This document shows, piece by piece, positions 7,975-15,891 of a DNA stretch of 35,769 nucleotides. The notes beneath the pieces were generated by a model. It saw only the letters and a list, made by a program, of their open reading frames with translations. It was not told where the DNA came from and searched no databases. The number at the start of each line of letters is the position of its first letter. The stretch's first letter is position 1. Origin of the DNA: Geodermatophilus chilensis (GTDB taxonomy: Bacteria; Actinomycetota; Actinomycetes; Mycobacteriales; Geodermatophilaceae); contig NZ_NVPT01000030.1 of NCBI RefSeq assembly GCF_002802985.1, positions 1 through 35,769 on the forward strand, read 5' to 3'. The translations under genes were made by a program, and so were the position numbers.

Positions 7975-8969
7975 GCCGCCACCTCGGTCCGCAGGTGCTC
8001 CTCCAGCCGGCCGGCGAGCTGGAACAGCGCACCGAGGTCGATGGGGCCGGGCAGCAGCGGCAGCTCGACGGTCGGGCGGCCGAGCGCCTCGACCTCGTCG
8101 CGCAGCTCGTCCTGGGCGGCCCAGCGCCGGGCGTGCTCGGTCGCCTCGGCGGCGAGCGCGTCGGCCAGCCCCGGGACGTCCTGCAGCCCCGCCGCGGTCA
8201 GCGCCGGCGCCAGGTCGGCGCCGATGAGCCCGGCCTCGGAGGCGCGGGCGAGCGCCGGCTCGGGCAGCGCTGGCTCGGCGGCCATGTTGACCACGACCGA
8301 GCCGACGGGCAGCCCGACCGCGCTGAGCTCGGCGATGGCGTCCGCGGTCTCCTGCACCGGCATGTCCTCGAGCAGCGTCACCAGGTGCACCGCCGTCTGC
8401 GGCGACTTCAGCACGGCCATCACGCCGTCGCTCTGGGTCTTGATCGGCCCGGAGCGGGTCAGGCCGGCCATCTCGCCGGTGACGTTGAGGAAGCGGGTGA
8501 TCCGGCCGGTCGGCGGGGCGTCGACCACGACGGCGTCGTAGACCGGGCGGCCGTCGTGGCGGCGGGTCACCGCCTCCTTGACCTTGCCGGTGAGCAGCAC
8601 GTCGCGCAGGCCCGGGGCGATCGTCGTGGCGAAGTCGACGGCGCCGACCCGGCGCAGCGCCCGGCCCGCGCGGCGCAGGTTGTAGAACATCTCGAGGTAC
8701 TCGAGGAGGGCCTCCTCGACGTCGATCGCCAGCGCCCTGACCTCGCCGCCGCCGCGGGCGAGGGCGACCCGCCGCTCCTCGTAGGGCAGCGGCGGGGTGT
8801 CGAACAGCTGGGCGATGCCCTGGCGGCCCTCGGTCTCGACGAGCAGCACCTGGCGGCCGTCGGCGGCCAGGGCCAGCGCGAGGGCCGCGGCGACCGTGGT
8901 CTTCCCGGTCCCGCCCTTCCCGGTGACGACGTGGCAGCGCACGGACGAGGGGACCGGACTCACGGACAC
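7971..8969 (-). CDS. Get3/ArsA-like ATPase, first of pair (BagA/Rv3679-like)
   Basis: A 332-residue P-loop ATPase with Walker A TGKGGTGKTTVAAALAL near the N-terminus, the segment EGRQGIAQLFD, and VVVDAPPTGR as Walker B region; FATTIAPGLRDVLLTGK is a strongly conserved stretch of the actinobacterial Rv3679 family. GTG 8969 (VSVSPVPSS) is chosen; GTG 8963 is an alternative and neither has a strong Shine-Dalgarno. It overlaps the next ATPase by 4 bases. Divergent from the DUF4177-RidA-Nudix operon. The precise client of the Bag complex is unresolved; an envelope-related or membrane-protein handling role is suggested by the link to a PBP gene. Confidence 0.92.
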   Translation of the reverse strand: MSVSPVPSSVRCHVVTGKGGTGKTTVAAALALALAADGRQVLLVETEGRQGIAQLFDTPPLPYEERRVALARGGGEVRALAIDVEEALLEYLEMFYNLRRAGRALRRVGAVDFATTIAPGLRDVLLTGKVKEAVTRRHDGRPVYDAVVVDAPPTGRITRFLNVTGEMAGLTRSGPIKTQSDGVMAVLKSPQTAVHLVTLLEDMPVQETADAIAELSAVGLPVGSVVVNMAAEPALPEPALARASEAGLIGADLAPALTAAGLQDVPGLADALAAEATEHARRWAAQDELRDEVEALGRPTVELPLLPGPIDLGALFQLAGRLEEHLRTEVAA

Positions 8970-8971
8970 GA

Positions 8972-9034
8972 GCCTAGAAGGACCCCCTGCCCCCCGCCGC
9001 TCGCAGGCTCGCGGCGGGACCCTGCAGGGGGCCG
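8972..9034 (+). repeat. Dispersed hairpin R2 between divergent genes
   Basis: AGAAGGACCCCCTGCCCCCC ... CGGGACCCTGCAGGGGGCC, with inner GCTCGCAGGCTCGCGG: a full R2 hairpin in plus orientation. Unlike the other copies it does not follow a stop codon of a gene on its own strand; it lies in the divergent spacer between the bagA-like start (8969, minus) and the DUF4177 start (9080, plus). A 5'-leader hairpin or a relic of a lost gene are both possible. Confidence 0.6.
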
Positions 9035-9079
9035 GCGGCGCCCGGGACGAGGCCGAGGGGCTGCGCTAGCGTCGCGCCC

Positions 9080-9253
9080 ATGAGCGAACCGGCCCGCGTG
9101 AAGTGGGAGTACGCCACCATCCCGCTGCTGATCCACAACACCAAGGCGATCCTCGACTCCTGGGGCGTCGACGGGTGGGAGCTGGTCACCGTGCTGCCCG
9201 GCCCCGGCGGGGCCGACCAGCCCGTGGCCTACCTCAAGCGCCCCGTCGGCTGA
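9080..9253 (+). CDS. DUF4177-type small protein (Rv3678A-like)
   Basis: A 57-residue protein beginning MSEPARVKWEYATIPLLIHN and ending PVAYLKRPVG, with the DUF4177 signature of a tyrosine-containing strand (WEYATIPL) and the core LDSWGVDGWELVTVLP. Function unknown. The ATG at 9080 opens a three-gene plus-strand unit with ridA-like (7 bases downstream) and a Nudix gene. The same small gene sits between the bagA homologue and the RidA homologue in mycobacteria, which supports it as real in spite of its size. Confidence 0.88.
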   Translation: MSEPARVKWEYATIPLLIHNTKAILDSWGVDGWELVTVLPGPGGADQPVAYLKRPVG

Positions 9254-9260
9254 CCCGGCC

Positions 9261-9734
9261 ATGACCAGCCCGCAGACCCACAGCTGGCACGCCCGGCTGG
9301 CCGAGCTCGGCATCCGGTTGCCCGCGGTCGCCGCACCGGTCGCCGCCTACGTCCCGGCGGTGCGCAGCGGCCAGCTGGTCTTCACCTCCGGTCAGCTGCC
9401 CTTCGTCGACGGCGGGCTGCGCCGCACCGGCAAGGTCGGCGGCTCGGTCGACCCCGAGGACGCCGCGCACGACGCCAAGCTGTGCGCCCTCAACGCCTTG
9501 GCCGCCATCGACGAGCTCGTGGGGCTGGACGAGGTGTCCCGCGTCGTCCGGGTGGTCGGCTACGTGGCCAGCGCGGAGGGTTTCACCGGCCAGCCGCGGG
9601 TGGTCAACGGCGCCAGCGAGCTGCTCGGCCGGGTCTTCGGCGAGGCCGGCCGGCACGCGCGCAGCGCCATCGGCGTGGCCGAGCTCCCGCTGGGCGCCCC
9701 CGTCGAGGTCGAGCTCACCGTCGAGCTGAGGTGA
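9261..9734 (+). CDS. RidA-family protein (Rv3678c-like)
   Basis: A 157-residue YjgF/YER057c/UK114 (RidA) family member. Family landmarks are the central SGQLPFVDGG, the strand VVRVVGYVAS and the C-terminal VEVELTVEL; canonical members hydrolyse reactive enamine/imine intermediates, using an Arg near GRHARSA-like segments. This longer actinobacterial subfamily is biochemically poorly defined. ATG 9261 is the only sensible start. The stop overlaps the GTG of the next gene (GTGA), a sign of translational coupling. Confidence 0.92.
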   Translation: MTSPQTHSWHARLAELGIRLPAVAAPVAAYVPAVRSGQLVFTSGQLPFVDGGLRRTGKVGGSVDPEDAAHDAKLCALNALAAIDELVGLDEVSRVVRVVGYVASAEGFTGQPRVVNGASELLGRVFGEAGRHARSAIGVAELPLGAPVEVELTVELR

Positions 9735-10522
9735 GCGCCACCCCCAAGCAGGCGGCGACGGTGCTGCTGCTGCGCGACGGCACCCCCGGTCTGGAGGTCT
9801 ACCTGCTCCGGCGCACCCGCGGCATGCCCTTCGCCGGCGGGATGACCGCCTACCCGGGTGGCGGCGTCGACCCGCGGGACGGCGACGTGGAGACCGCGTG
9901 GGCCGGGCCGCCGCCCGCCGAGTGGGCGCACGCCTTCGGCTGCGACGAGCGGACCGCGCGCGAGCTGGTCTGCGCGGCGGTCCGCGAGACGTTCGAGGAG
10001 GCCGGCGTCCTGCTCGCGGGCGCCGACGGCGGCGACGTGGTGCCGGACGTGTCGGGGGAGGACTGGGAGGCCCAGCGCCAGGCCCTGCTGGCCCGGGAGC
10101 TGTCGCTGGCCGAGCTGCTCGCCGACCGCGGGCTGGCGCTGCGCTCGGATCTGCTGCGGCCCTTCGCGCACTGGATCACCCCGCCGGTCGAGCCGCGGCG
10201 CTACGACACGAAGTTCTTCGCCGCGGCGCTGCCGGTCGGCCAGGAGGCCCGGCACGTCACCGGTGAGGCCGACGAGGTCACCTGGCTGACGCCGTCGGCG
10301 GCGCTGGCCGAGATGTCCGCCGGCGCGCGGCCCATGCTGCCGCCGACGATCCACACGCTCGGGCAGCTCGAGCCCTTCGCCGACGTGGCCGCGGCGCTCG
10401 CCGGGTCGCCGCCGGAGCCGCTGCACCCCATCTGCCCGCAGTTCGACGACGAGCCCGACGGTCGCTGGGCCGTGCTCCCCGACGGCACCCGCATCAGGCT
10501 CGTGGTGCCCCTCCCGTCCTGA
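9731..10522 (+). CDS. Nudix hydrolase, NUDT19/RP2p-like with split Nudix box
   Basis: A 263-residue protein starting VSATPKQAATVLLLRDG. The Nudix box is split: PGGGVDPRD near residue 40 and the catalytic half VRETFEEAGVLLAG about 40 residues later, an insertion typical of the NUDT7/NUDT19-like group. Downstream, HWITPPVEPRRYDTKFF is a conserved feature of this group. A nucleoside-diphosphate-linked substrate, perhaps CoA-type, is likely but not provable here. GTG 9731 overlaps the ridA stop. In many actinobacteria a metallo-beta-lactamase-fold gene follows; here a terminator follows instead. Confidence 0.9.
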   Translation: MSATPKQAATVLLLRDGTPGLEVYLLRRTRGMPFAGGMTAYPGGGVDPRDGDVETAWAGPPPAEWAHAFGCDERTARELVCAAVRETFEEAGVLLAGADGGDVVPDVSGEDWEAQRQALLARELSLAELLADRGLALRSDLLRPFAHWITPPVEPRRYDTKFFAAALPVGQEARHVTGEADEVTWLTPSAALAEMSAGARPMLPPTIHTLGQLEPFADVAAALAGSPPEPLHPICPQFDDEPDGRWAVLPDGTRIRLVVPLPS

Positions 10523-10587
10523 TCGTTCGGAGTGGGCCCGGGAGGGGTCCGCGCCGGAACGATGCAGCGGCTCGATGCGACAGGGGT

Positions 10588-10628
10588 ACGGCTCCTGGGC
10601 GCGGTGTCGGCCGGTAGGCCGACGGTGT
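10588..10628. repeat. Dispersed repeat R3, copy 1
   Basis: A 41-bp segment running from ACGGCTCCTGGG to GGCCGACGGTGT, with a small hairpin GTCGGCC/GGCCGAC at its end. About 90% identical to 17537-17576 downstream of the acetyl-CoA synthetase gene. It lies between the Nudix stop and the strong bidirectional terminator. Confidence 0.6.
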
Positions 10629-10632
10629 CATC

Positions 10633-10679
10633 GAACGTCAGGGGCCCAGAACCTGAGCGGTTCTGGGCCCCTGACGTTC
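10633..10679. terminator. Perfect 21-bp stem bidirectional terminator
   Basis: Left arm 10633-10653 and right arm 10659-10679 are exact reverse complements (core AGGGGCCCAGAACC / GGTTCTGGGCCCCT) around the 5-base loop TGAGC. The stem lies between the convergent Nudix gene (stop 10522) and crp (stop 10689, 10 bases away), so it should serve both strands. No strong T-run is present, as is usual for high-GC actinobacterial terminators. Confidence 0.88.
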
Positions 10680-10688
10680 AGTGCAGTG

Positions 10689-11363
10689 TCATCGCGCGCG
10701 GCGGCGCAGACGCTCCTCGTCGAGGACGACGACCGACTTGCCCTGCAGCTGGATCCAGCCGCGGTGCACGAAGTCGGCCAGCGCCTTGTTCACGGTCTCG
10801 CGGGAGGCGCCGACCAGCTGGGCCAGCTCCTCCTGGGTCAGGTCGTGCTTGACGCGCAGGCCCTCGCCCTCGCGGCTGCCGAACCGGTCGGCCATCTGCA
10901 GCAGCGCCTTGGCGACCCGGCCGGGGACGTCGGTGAAGATCAGGTCCGCCACCGAGTCGTTGGTGCGGCGCAGTCGGCGGGCCAGCACGTGCAGCAGCCG
11001 CTCGCCGACCTCGGGGTGCGCCTCGATCCACGGGCGCAGCACCGACTGCGGCATGCGGGCCAGCTTGACGTCGGTGACCGCGGTGGCGGTCGCGGTGCGG
11101 GGGCCGGGGTCGAAGACCGACAGCTCACCGAACTGGTCGGAGGGACCCATCACGGCCAGCACGTTCTCGCGGCCGTCCGGCGACCGGCGGGAGAGCTTGA
11201 TCTTGCCCGAGATGACGATGTAGAGGCTGTCGCCCGGCTCGCCCTCGTTGAAGACCACGCGGCCGCGGGGGAGCGCCACGGTCTCCAGGCGGCTCGCGAC
11301 CGGGTCCACCGCCTCCTCCGGCAGCCTCTGGAAGAGCCCCGACTGGGCCAGCACCTCGTCCAC
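10689..11363 (-). CDS. crp: cAMP receptor protein / Crp-FNR family regulator
   Basis: A 224-residue protein, collinear with M. tuberculosis Crp (Rv3676). The N-terminal cyclic-nucleotide domain has [16 protein letters not shown] with Glu80, Arg89 and Thr90 as the expected cAMP contacts; the C-terminal winged helix-turn-helix contains [20 protein letters not shown]. The family signature [12 protein letters not shown] joins the domains. The start is GTG 11363 with GAGAGGA upstream; this gives the family N-terminus [12 protein letters not shown] global regulator of carbon and stress genes; acs, encoded 6 kb away, is under Crp control in mycobacteria. Confidence 0.96.
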   Translation of the reverse strand: MDEVLAQSGLFQRLPEEAVDPVASRLETVALPRGRVVFNEGEPGDSLYIVISGKIKLSRRSPDGRENVLAVMGPSDQFGELSVFDPGPRTATATAVTDVKLARMPQSVLRPWIEAHPEVGERLLHVLARRLRRTNDSVADLIFTDVPGRVAKALLQMADRFGSREGEGLRVKHDLTQEELAQLVGASRETVNKALADFVHRGWIQLQGKSVVVLDEERLRRRAR

Positions 11364-11519
11364 TACGCGTCCTCTCGCACACACACCTGGGAGGGCCGGC
11401 GCGCGGCCGGGCCCTGTCGAGCGCCACGTCCTCGCGGCGCCGTCCGGAGTGGAGTCTAGGGGGCTGTGCGGGTCGTCACCCGATCGGTGCGACGTGCCGC
11501 CACCCCGGGGGGTGAGGCC

Positions 11520-11625
11520 GGCCCCCCTGCAGGGTCCCGCCGCGAGCCTGGTGACGTACTGGAACGGCCGCCCTTCAGGGTCCCGCGCCGAGCTTGCGAG
11601 GCGTGGGGGGAAGGGTGGTCCTCTT
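11520..11625 (-). terminator. Dispersed hairpin R2, partial plus full copy
   Basis: The full copy (11571-11625, read on minus) starts AAGAGGACCACCCTTCC directly after the stop of the small membrane protein and closes GGGACCCTGAAGGG. A half copy (11520-11549, CCCCTGCAGGGTCCCGCCGC) follows after about 20 unrelated bases. It probably terminates the small membrane-protein gene before crp, whose start is 157 bases farther on. The rest of the spacer (11364-11519) should hold the crp promoter, but I see no box I would assert. Confidence 0.6.
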
Positions 11626-11868
11626 TCACACGACGGGCGGCTCGGCCCCGCGGCGCACGCGGGACGCCCGACGACGCCGCCAGCGGGCCATGGCGCGGCG
11701 GATGCCGGAGTTGGCCAGCGTGTCGACCTCGCCGGCGCTCGCGGTGGAGAGGAACTCGGCCACCTCACGGGGACCGGCCGGCCGACGCAGCGGTTCCTCG
11801 ACGCGTTCCATCACCAGCAGGAAGGCGATGACCAGCGGCGGGAACAGGATGACGCTGAGGGCGACCAC
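11626..11868 (-). CDS. Small membrane protein (Rv3675 position)
   Basis: An 80-residue protein with a single hydrophobic N-terminal helix ([20 protein letters not shown]) followed by an acidic then strongly basic cytoplasmic tail ([17 protein letters not shown]). GTG 11868 has an excellent Shine-Dalgarno (AGGAGGAG). Same place and orientation as the predicted membrane protein between crp and nth in mycobacteria. Function unknown. Divergent from nth, with a 153-base spacer that presumably contains both promoters. Confidence 0.82.
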   Translation of the reverse strand: MVALSVILFPPLVIAFLLVMERVEEPLRRPAGPREVAEFLSTASAGEVDTLANSGIRRAMARWRRRRASRVRRGAEPPVV

Positions 11869-12021
11869 CGGCTCCTCCTCTCTCCTCGTCGGGGACGCGG
11901 ACCGGACGGCCCGCCCGCGCGAGCACTCCTGTGTACCCCGGGGCGTCGCGCGGGAAGCCCGGCGACGGCGGTCGCGATGATGGCACGGGCCCTGTCAGCC
12001 GGTCCGCCTACCCTCGACCGC

Positions 12022-12807
12022 GTGTCCTCGCCCGCCTACGCCCGGTCCGTCCCGCCGCGCGCCCGCCGTGCCGCTGCCCGGGGCGGCTCCCCGTTCGACC
12101 CGCAGGAGACGCCGCTGGCGCGCACCCGTCGGGCGCGGCGGATGGCCCGTGAGCTGGCGCTGATCCACCCCGACGCCCACTGCGAGCTGGACTTCACCAA
12201 CGCCTTCGAGCTTCTGGTCGCCACGGTGCTCTCGGCGCAGACGACCGACAAGACGGTCAACCGGGTCACCCCGACGCTGTTCGCGAAGTACCCCGACGCC
12301 CGGGCCCTCGCCGGGGCCGACCGCGCGGAGCTCGAGGAGATCCTCAAGCCCACCGGCTTCTTCCGCGCCAAGGCCAACTCGGTCCTCGGCCTGGCGCAGG
12401 CGCTGCTCGAGCGCTTCGACGGCGAGGTACCCGGCCGGATGGCGGACCTGGTCACCCTGCCCGGCGTGGGCCGCAAGACCGCCAACGTCGTCCTGGGCAA
12501 CGCCTTCGACGTCCCCGGCCTGACCGTCGACACGCACTTCGGCCGGCTGGTCCGGCGGTTCGGGTGGACGGCGGAGGAGGACCCGGTCAAGGTCGAGTCA
12601 GCGGTCGCCGAGCTGCTGCCCAAACGCGAGTGGACCATGTTCAGCCACCGGGTGATCTTCCACGGCCGGCGGGTCTGCCACGCCAAGAAGGCGGCCTGCG
12701 GCGCGTGCGGCCTCGCCCGGTGGTGCCCGTCGTACGGCATCGGCCCGACCGACCCGGAGGTCGCCACGAAGCTGGTCAAGACCCCGGCCGCCTCCGACAC
12801 CGAATGA
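12022..12807 (+). CDS. nth: Endonuclease III (DNA glycosylase/AP lyase)
   Basis: Base-excision repair enzyme of 261 residues from GTG 12022. The helix-hairpin-helix [15 protein letters not shown] carries catalytic Lys152; VDTHFGRL carries catalytic Asp170; Cys219, Cys226, Cys229 and Cys235 form the C-x6-C-x2-C-x5-C [4Fe-4S] cluster. It removes oxidised pyrimidines and cleaves abasic sites. The start is not secure: ATG 11977 and 11980 lie upstream in frame and neither has a Shine-Dalgarno, so a leaderless message is possible. The stop overlaps the ATG of the next gene (ATGA). Confidence 0.95.
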   Translation: MSSPAYARSVPPRARRAAARGGSPFDPQETPLARTRRARRMARELALIHPDAHCELDFTNAFELLVATVLSAQTTDKTVNRVTPTLFAKYPDARALAGADRAELEEILKPTGFFRAKANSVLGLAQALLERFDGEVPGRMADLVTLPGVGRKTANVVLGNAFDVPGLTVDTHFGRLVRRFGWTAEEDPVKVESAVAELLPKREWTMFSHRVIFHGRRVCHAKKAACGACGLARWCPSYGIGPTDPEVATKLVKTPAASDTE

Positions 12808-13394
12808 GCACCCGTACCAGGACGGCGGCCGGCCTGCTGGCGCTCGGGTTCGCGCTCGTCGGGTGCACCTCGGGCGCCACGGACGAGCCGGGCGGCACGG
12901 CGGCGTCCCCGGCGCCCGACCCGCTGGCGACCCTGGCGCCGTGCCCGGAGCAGCCCGACCGCGCGGCGGTGGGCGACCAGACGCTGCCGGCCCTCGCCCT
13001 GCCCTGCCCGGGCGGCGGCTCGCTGGACCTGGGCCGCGCTCCCGGCGTCCCCACCGTGGTGAACCTGTGGGCCAGCTGGTGCGGTCCCTGCCGTGAGGAG
13101 CTGCCGCTGGTGCAGCAGCTGGCCGACGTCGCCGGCGACCGGCTGTCGGTGGTCGGCGTGATCAGCAGGGACGGCGCCCCGCAGGCGGGGTCCTTCGCCG
13201 CGGACGCCGGGGCGACCTTCCCCAGCGCCTTCGACGGGGAGGGGGAGCTGATGGCCGAGCTGGGCCTGGGCGCGCTGCCCTACACCTACCTCCTCGACGC
13301 CGACGGCGGGATCGCGCACGTCCAGGTGGGCCCGGTCGCCGACCTCGCCGAGCTGGAGGGCCTGGTGGCCGAGCACCTCGGGGTGACGCTGTGA
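12804..13394 (+). CDS. Thioredoxin-like (TlpA-type) lipoprotein
   Basis: A 196-residue exported protein. Signal peptide with lipobox LVGC gives lipidated Cys21; the thioredoxin fold has WASWCGPC with active Cys93 and Cys96. Two extra cysteines (Cys47, Cys68) lie before the fold and could form a disulfide. A periplasmic thiol-disulfide oxidoreductase, as in Rv3673c. Overlaps nth by ATGA and the next Nudix gene by GTGA, so the five genes from nth to marP are almost certainly one operon. Confidence 0.92.
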   Translation: MSTRTRTAAGLLALGFALVGCTSGATDEPGGTAASPAPDPLATLAPCPEQPDRAAVGDQTLPALALPCPGGGSLDLGRAPGVPTVVNLWASWCGPCREELPLVQQLADVAGDRLSVVGVISRDGAPQAGSFAADAGATFPSAFDGEGELMAELGLGALPYTYLLDADGGIAHVQVGPVADLAELEGLVAEHLGVTL

Positions 13395-14155
13395 CCGACG
13401 CGCCCGCTGCCGACGCCGCGCTGCCGGAGTACCTGCGCCGGCTGCTCGCGGCGGGCGACGACCTGCCGCTGCGCCACCGGATGCCCCGGCCGACGGCGAC
13501 CGCCCGGCGCTCGGCGGTGCTCATCCTCTTCGGCGAGGGCCCGCGCGGCGCCGACGTCCTGCTGATCGAGAAGTCCGCGCACCTGCGCACCCACGCCGGC
13601 CAGCCGGCCTTCCCGGGCGGTGGCGCCGACCCCGGCGACGACTACCCGGTGGGCACCGCGCTGCGCGAGGCCGAGGAGGAGGCCGGCATCGACCCGGACG
13701 GCGTGCGCGTGCTCGCCACGCTGCCGGAGCTGTTCCTCGGCCCGTCGGACAACCTCGTCGTCCCGGTCGTGGCCTGGTGGGACGACCCGCGCGACGTCAC
13801 CGTGGGCGACCCGCGCGAGGTGGCCCGGGTGGCGCGGGTGCCGCTGGCCGACCTCGCCGACCCGCCCAACCGCTTCCGCATCCGTCACCCGTCGGGCTAC
13901 GTCGGCCCGGCGTTCGGTGTCGCCGGGATGGTCGTCTGGGGCTTCACCGGCGGCCTGCTCGACGCGATCCTCGAGGCCGCGGGGCTGGCCCGGCCGTGGG
14001 ACACGAGCGACGTGCGGCCGCTGCCGGCGCTCGGCGCCCGCCGCCCGCAGCTGCCCGGCACCCTCGACCCGGTGGAGGACGAGGACGCCGCCGCGCCGAC
14101 GGTGGCCGACCCCGCACCCGACGGCCCCGCGACGCGTACGGTTCCCCCGCGATGA
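13391..14155 (+). CDS. CoA-type Nudix hydrolase (Rv3672c-like)
   Basis: A 254-residue Nudix protein of the NUDT7/8 CoA-pyrophosphatase type. The segment HAGQPAFPGGGADPGDDYPV leads into LREAEEEAGID, the catalytic half of the Nudix box; the E of the GX5E half is Asp here. The C-terminal part ends in an acidic, Pro-rich tail. GTG 13391 overlaps the upstream stop. Probable action on CoA or other dinucleotides; unproven for this family in actinobacteria. Confidence 0.9.
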   Translation: MTDAPAADAALPEYLRRLLAAGDDLPLRHRMPRPTATARRSAVLILFGEGPRGADVLLIEKSAHLRTHAGQPAFPGGGADPGDDYPVGTALREAEEEAGIDPDGVRVLATLPELFLGPSDNLVVPVVAWWDDPRDVTVGDPREVARVARVPLADLADPPNRFRIRHPSGYVGPAFGVAGMVVWGFTGGLLDAILEAAGLARPWDTSDVRPLPALGARRPQLPGTLDPVEDEDAAAPTVADPAPDGPATRTVPPR

Positions 14156-14604
14156 ACGGGCTGGGGTTGCCGCGACGTGGCCGGGCGCTGCTCGCCGGGG
14201 GAGTGCTGGTCGCCGCCGTCCTCACCGGCTGCGGCGGGGGGACGGCCGGGCAGGAGGCGGCGCCGTCGCCCGATCCGGCGCTGGGCACGGTGACGACCGC
14301 CCCCGACGGCGTCCAGGAGGTCACCCTGCAGACGCAGGACGACTACGTCTTCTCCCCGAGCACCTTCACCGTCGCGCCGGGTGCGGTGCGACTGACCGTG
14401 GTGAACGTGGCCGAGCAGCTGACCCACAACTTCCGCTTCACCCCGGGCGACGGCCCGGCGCCGGTCGAGCCGGAGATCCCGCTGCTGACGCCGGGGGAGA
14501 GCCGCACCATCGAGTTCACCGTGACCGCGCCCGGTGACTACGGCTTCGAGTGCAGCTTCCACACCCAGCTGGAGCAGTTCGGCACCATGACGGTCAGCGG
14601 CTGA
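14152..14604 (+). CDS. Cupredoxin (blue copper) lipoprotein
   Basis: A 150-residue exported protein: signal peptide with lipobox VLTGC, lipidated at Cys27, a short Pro/Ala linker, then a cupredoxin domain. Copper ligands are visible in order: His in LTHNFRF and the C-terminal Cys-x2-His...Met set in ECSFHTQLEQFGTM. This predicts a type-1 copper electron-transfer protein on the outer face of the membrane. It overlaps the Nudix gene by ATGA and precedes marP by 8 bases. No cupredoxin lies at this point in M. tuberculosis, so it is an addition to an otherwise conserved operon. Confidence 0.88.
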   Translation: MNGLGLPRRGRALLAGGVLVAAVLTGCGGGTAGQEAAPSPDPALGTVTTAPDGVQEVTLQTQDDYVFSPSTFTVAPGAVRLTVVNVAEQLTHNFRFTPGDGPAPVEPEIPLLTPGESRTIEFTVTAPGDYGFECSFHTQLEQFGTMTVSG

Positions 14605-14612
14605 GCACCGCC

Positions 14613-15794
14613 ATGTCGATCGTCGACCTCGTCCTCATCGGTCTGGCCCTGGTCTTCACCTTCTCCGGCTTCCGGCAGGGCGTCATCGTCTCGGCCACCT
14701 CGTTCTTCGGCTTCTTCGGCGGCGCGGTCCTCGGCGCGCAGCTGTCCCGGCCGGTGGCCGACCGGCTCGACGGGACGGCGACCACGCGGGTGTTCGCAGC
14801 GCTGGTCGTGGTCCTCGCCGCGGCGCTGCTGGGACAGGTGCTCGCCGGCGCGCTCGGCAGGGCGGTGCGCCGCCGCGTGACGTGGCAACCGGCCGAGATC
14901 GTCGACTCGGTGGCCGGGGCGGTGCTCTCGGCGGTCGCGGTGCTGCTGGTCGCCTGGATGGTGGCCACCCCGCTGGCCAACGCGCCGTTCCCCCAGGTGT
15001 CCAGTCAGGTGAAGCAGTCGGCGCTGGTGCAGGCGGTCGACCGCACCGTCCCGGCCGGCGTGCGAGGGGTCTACGACTCGCTGCGGGAGGCGATCGACCG
15101 CAACGGGCTGCCCGACGTCCTCGACCCGCTGACCCCCACGCAGGTGCCGGACGTCGCGGCGCCGGACCAGGCGCTGCTGGACAGCCCGGTGGTGCGGTCC
15201 GTGTCGGGCTCGGTGGTGCAGATCACCGGGGTCGCGTCGTCGTGCTCCCGGCAGATCGACGGTTCCGGCTTCGTCTACGCGCGGGAACGCGTGATGACCA
15301 ACGCGCACGTGCTCGCCGGGGTCACCGACCCGGTCGTGACCGCGGAGGGCGAGGAGTACGACGCCGTCCCGGTGTACGTCGACGAGGAGACCGACGTCGC
15401 GGTGCTCGCCGTCCCCGGGCTGCCGCAGATCCCGCTGTCCTTCGAGCCGGAGCCGGCCGAGTCGGGCGACAGCGCGATCATCATGGGCTACCCCGGGGGC
15501 GGTGGGCTGTTCGTCGGGCCGGCGCGGGTGCGCGACCGCACCGACATCAGCGGTCCGGACTTCCGCAACGAGCAGACGGTGGTCCGCGAGGTCTACGCGC
15601 TCTACGGCGAGGTGCGCGCGGGCAACTCCGGCGGCCCGCTGTTCGACCCGGAGGGCCAGGTACTCGGCGTCGTCTTCGCCTCGGCCATCGACGACCCGCT
15701 CACCGGTTACGCGCTCACGTACGAGGAGGTCGAGGACGCCGCGGTGACCGGCCAGGCCTCGTCCGCCCCGGTCGCCACCGGTGCCTGCGAGTAA
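14613..15794 (+). CDS. marP: MarP-like membrane-anchored serine protease
   Basis: A 393-residue protein with four N-terminal membrane helices (about 3-20, 25-42, 60-82, 98-120; CvpA-like) and a periplasmic chymotrypsin-fold protease. The triad is His232 (TNAHVLAG), Asp261 (TDVAVLAV) and Ser339 (GNSGGPLF). Cys211 and Cys392 match the position of the redox-sensitive disulfide that stabilises MarP (Rv3671c) in mycobacteria, where it protects against acid and oxidative stress and acts on peptidoglycan hydrolases. Start ATG 14613. Placement beside a thioredoxin-like lipoprotein and a copper protein suggests redox control of that disulfide. Confidence 0.94.
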   Translation: MSIVDLVLIGLALVFTFSGFRQGVIVSATSFFGFFGGAVLGAQLSRPVADRLDGTATTRVFAALVVVLAAALLGQVLAGALGRAVRRRVTWQPAEIVDSVAGAVLSAVAVLLVAWMVATPLANAPFPQVSSQVKQSALVQAVDRTVPAGVRGVYDSLREAIDRNGLPDVLDPLTPTQVPDVAAPDQALLDSPVVRSVSGSVVQITGVASSCSRQIDGSGFVYARERVMTNAHVLAGVTDPVVTAEGEEYDAVPVYVDEETDVAVLAVPGLPQIPLSFEPEPAESGDSAIIMGYPGGGGLFVGPARVRDRTDISGPDFRNEQTVVREVYALYGEVRAGNSGGPLFDPEGQVLGVVFASAIDDPLTGYALTYEEVEDAAVTGQASSAPVATGACE

Positions 15795-15879
15795 GAGGAC
15801 CCAGTCCTCCCCACCCCTCGTAGAAGGACCCCGTCCTCCTCACCGCTCGCACGCTCGCGGCGAGCCTCCGGACGGGGCC
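15795..15879. terminator. Dispersed hairpin R2, partial plus full copy between convergent genes
   Basis: A left half copy (15795-15830, GAGGACCCAGTCCTCCCCAC) is followed by a full copy (15832-15879, AGAAGGACCCCGTCCTCCTC ... CGGACGGGGCC) directly after the marP stop and before the convergent ephE stop at 15892. Outer arms GGACCCCGTCC/GGACGGGGCC pair. Likely terminator for marP. Confidence 0.62.
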
Positions 15880-15891
15880 AGGCAGGCCGGG

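Noticed and set aside
6742-8969. Arsenical pump ATPase pair
   Set aside because: No arsenite-binding cysteine cluster and no arsB/arsR gene nearby; sequence and context match the Get3-like BagA/BagB pair.
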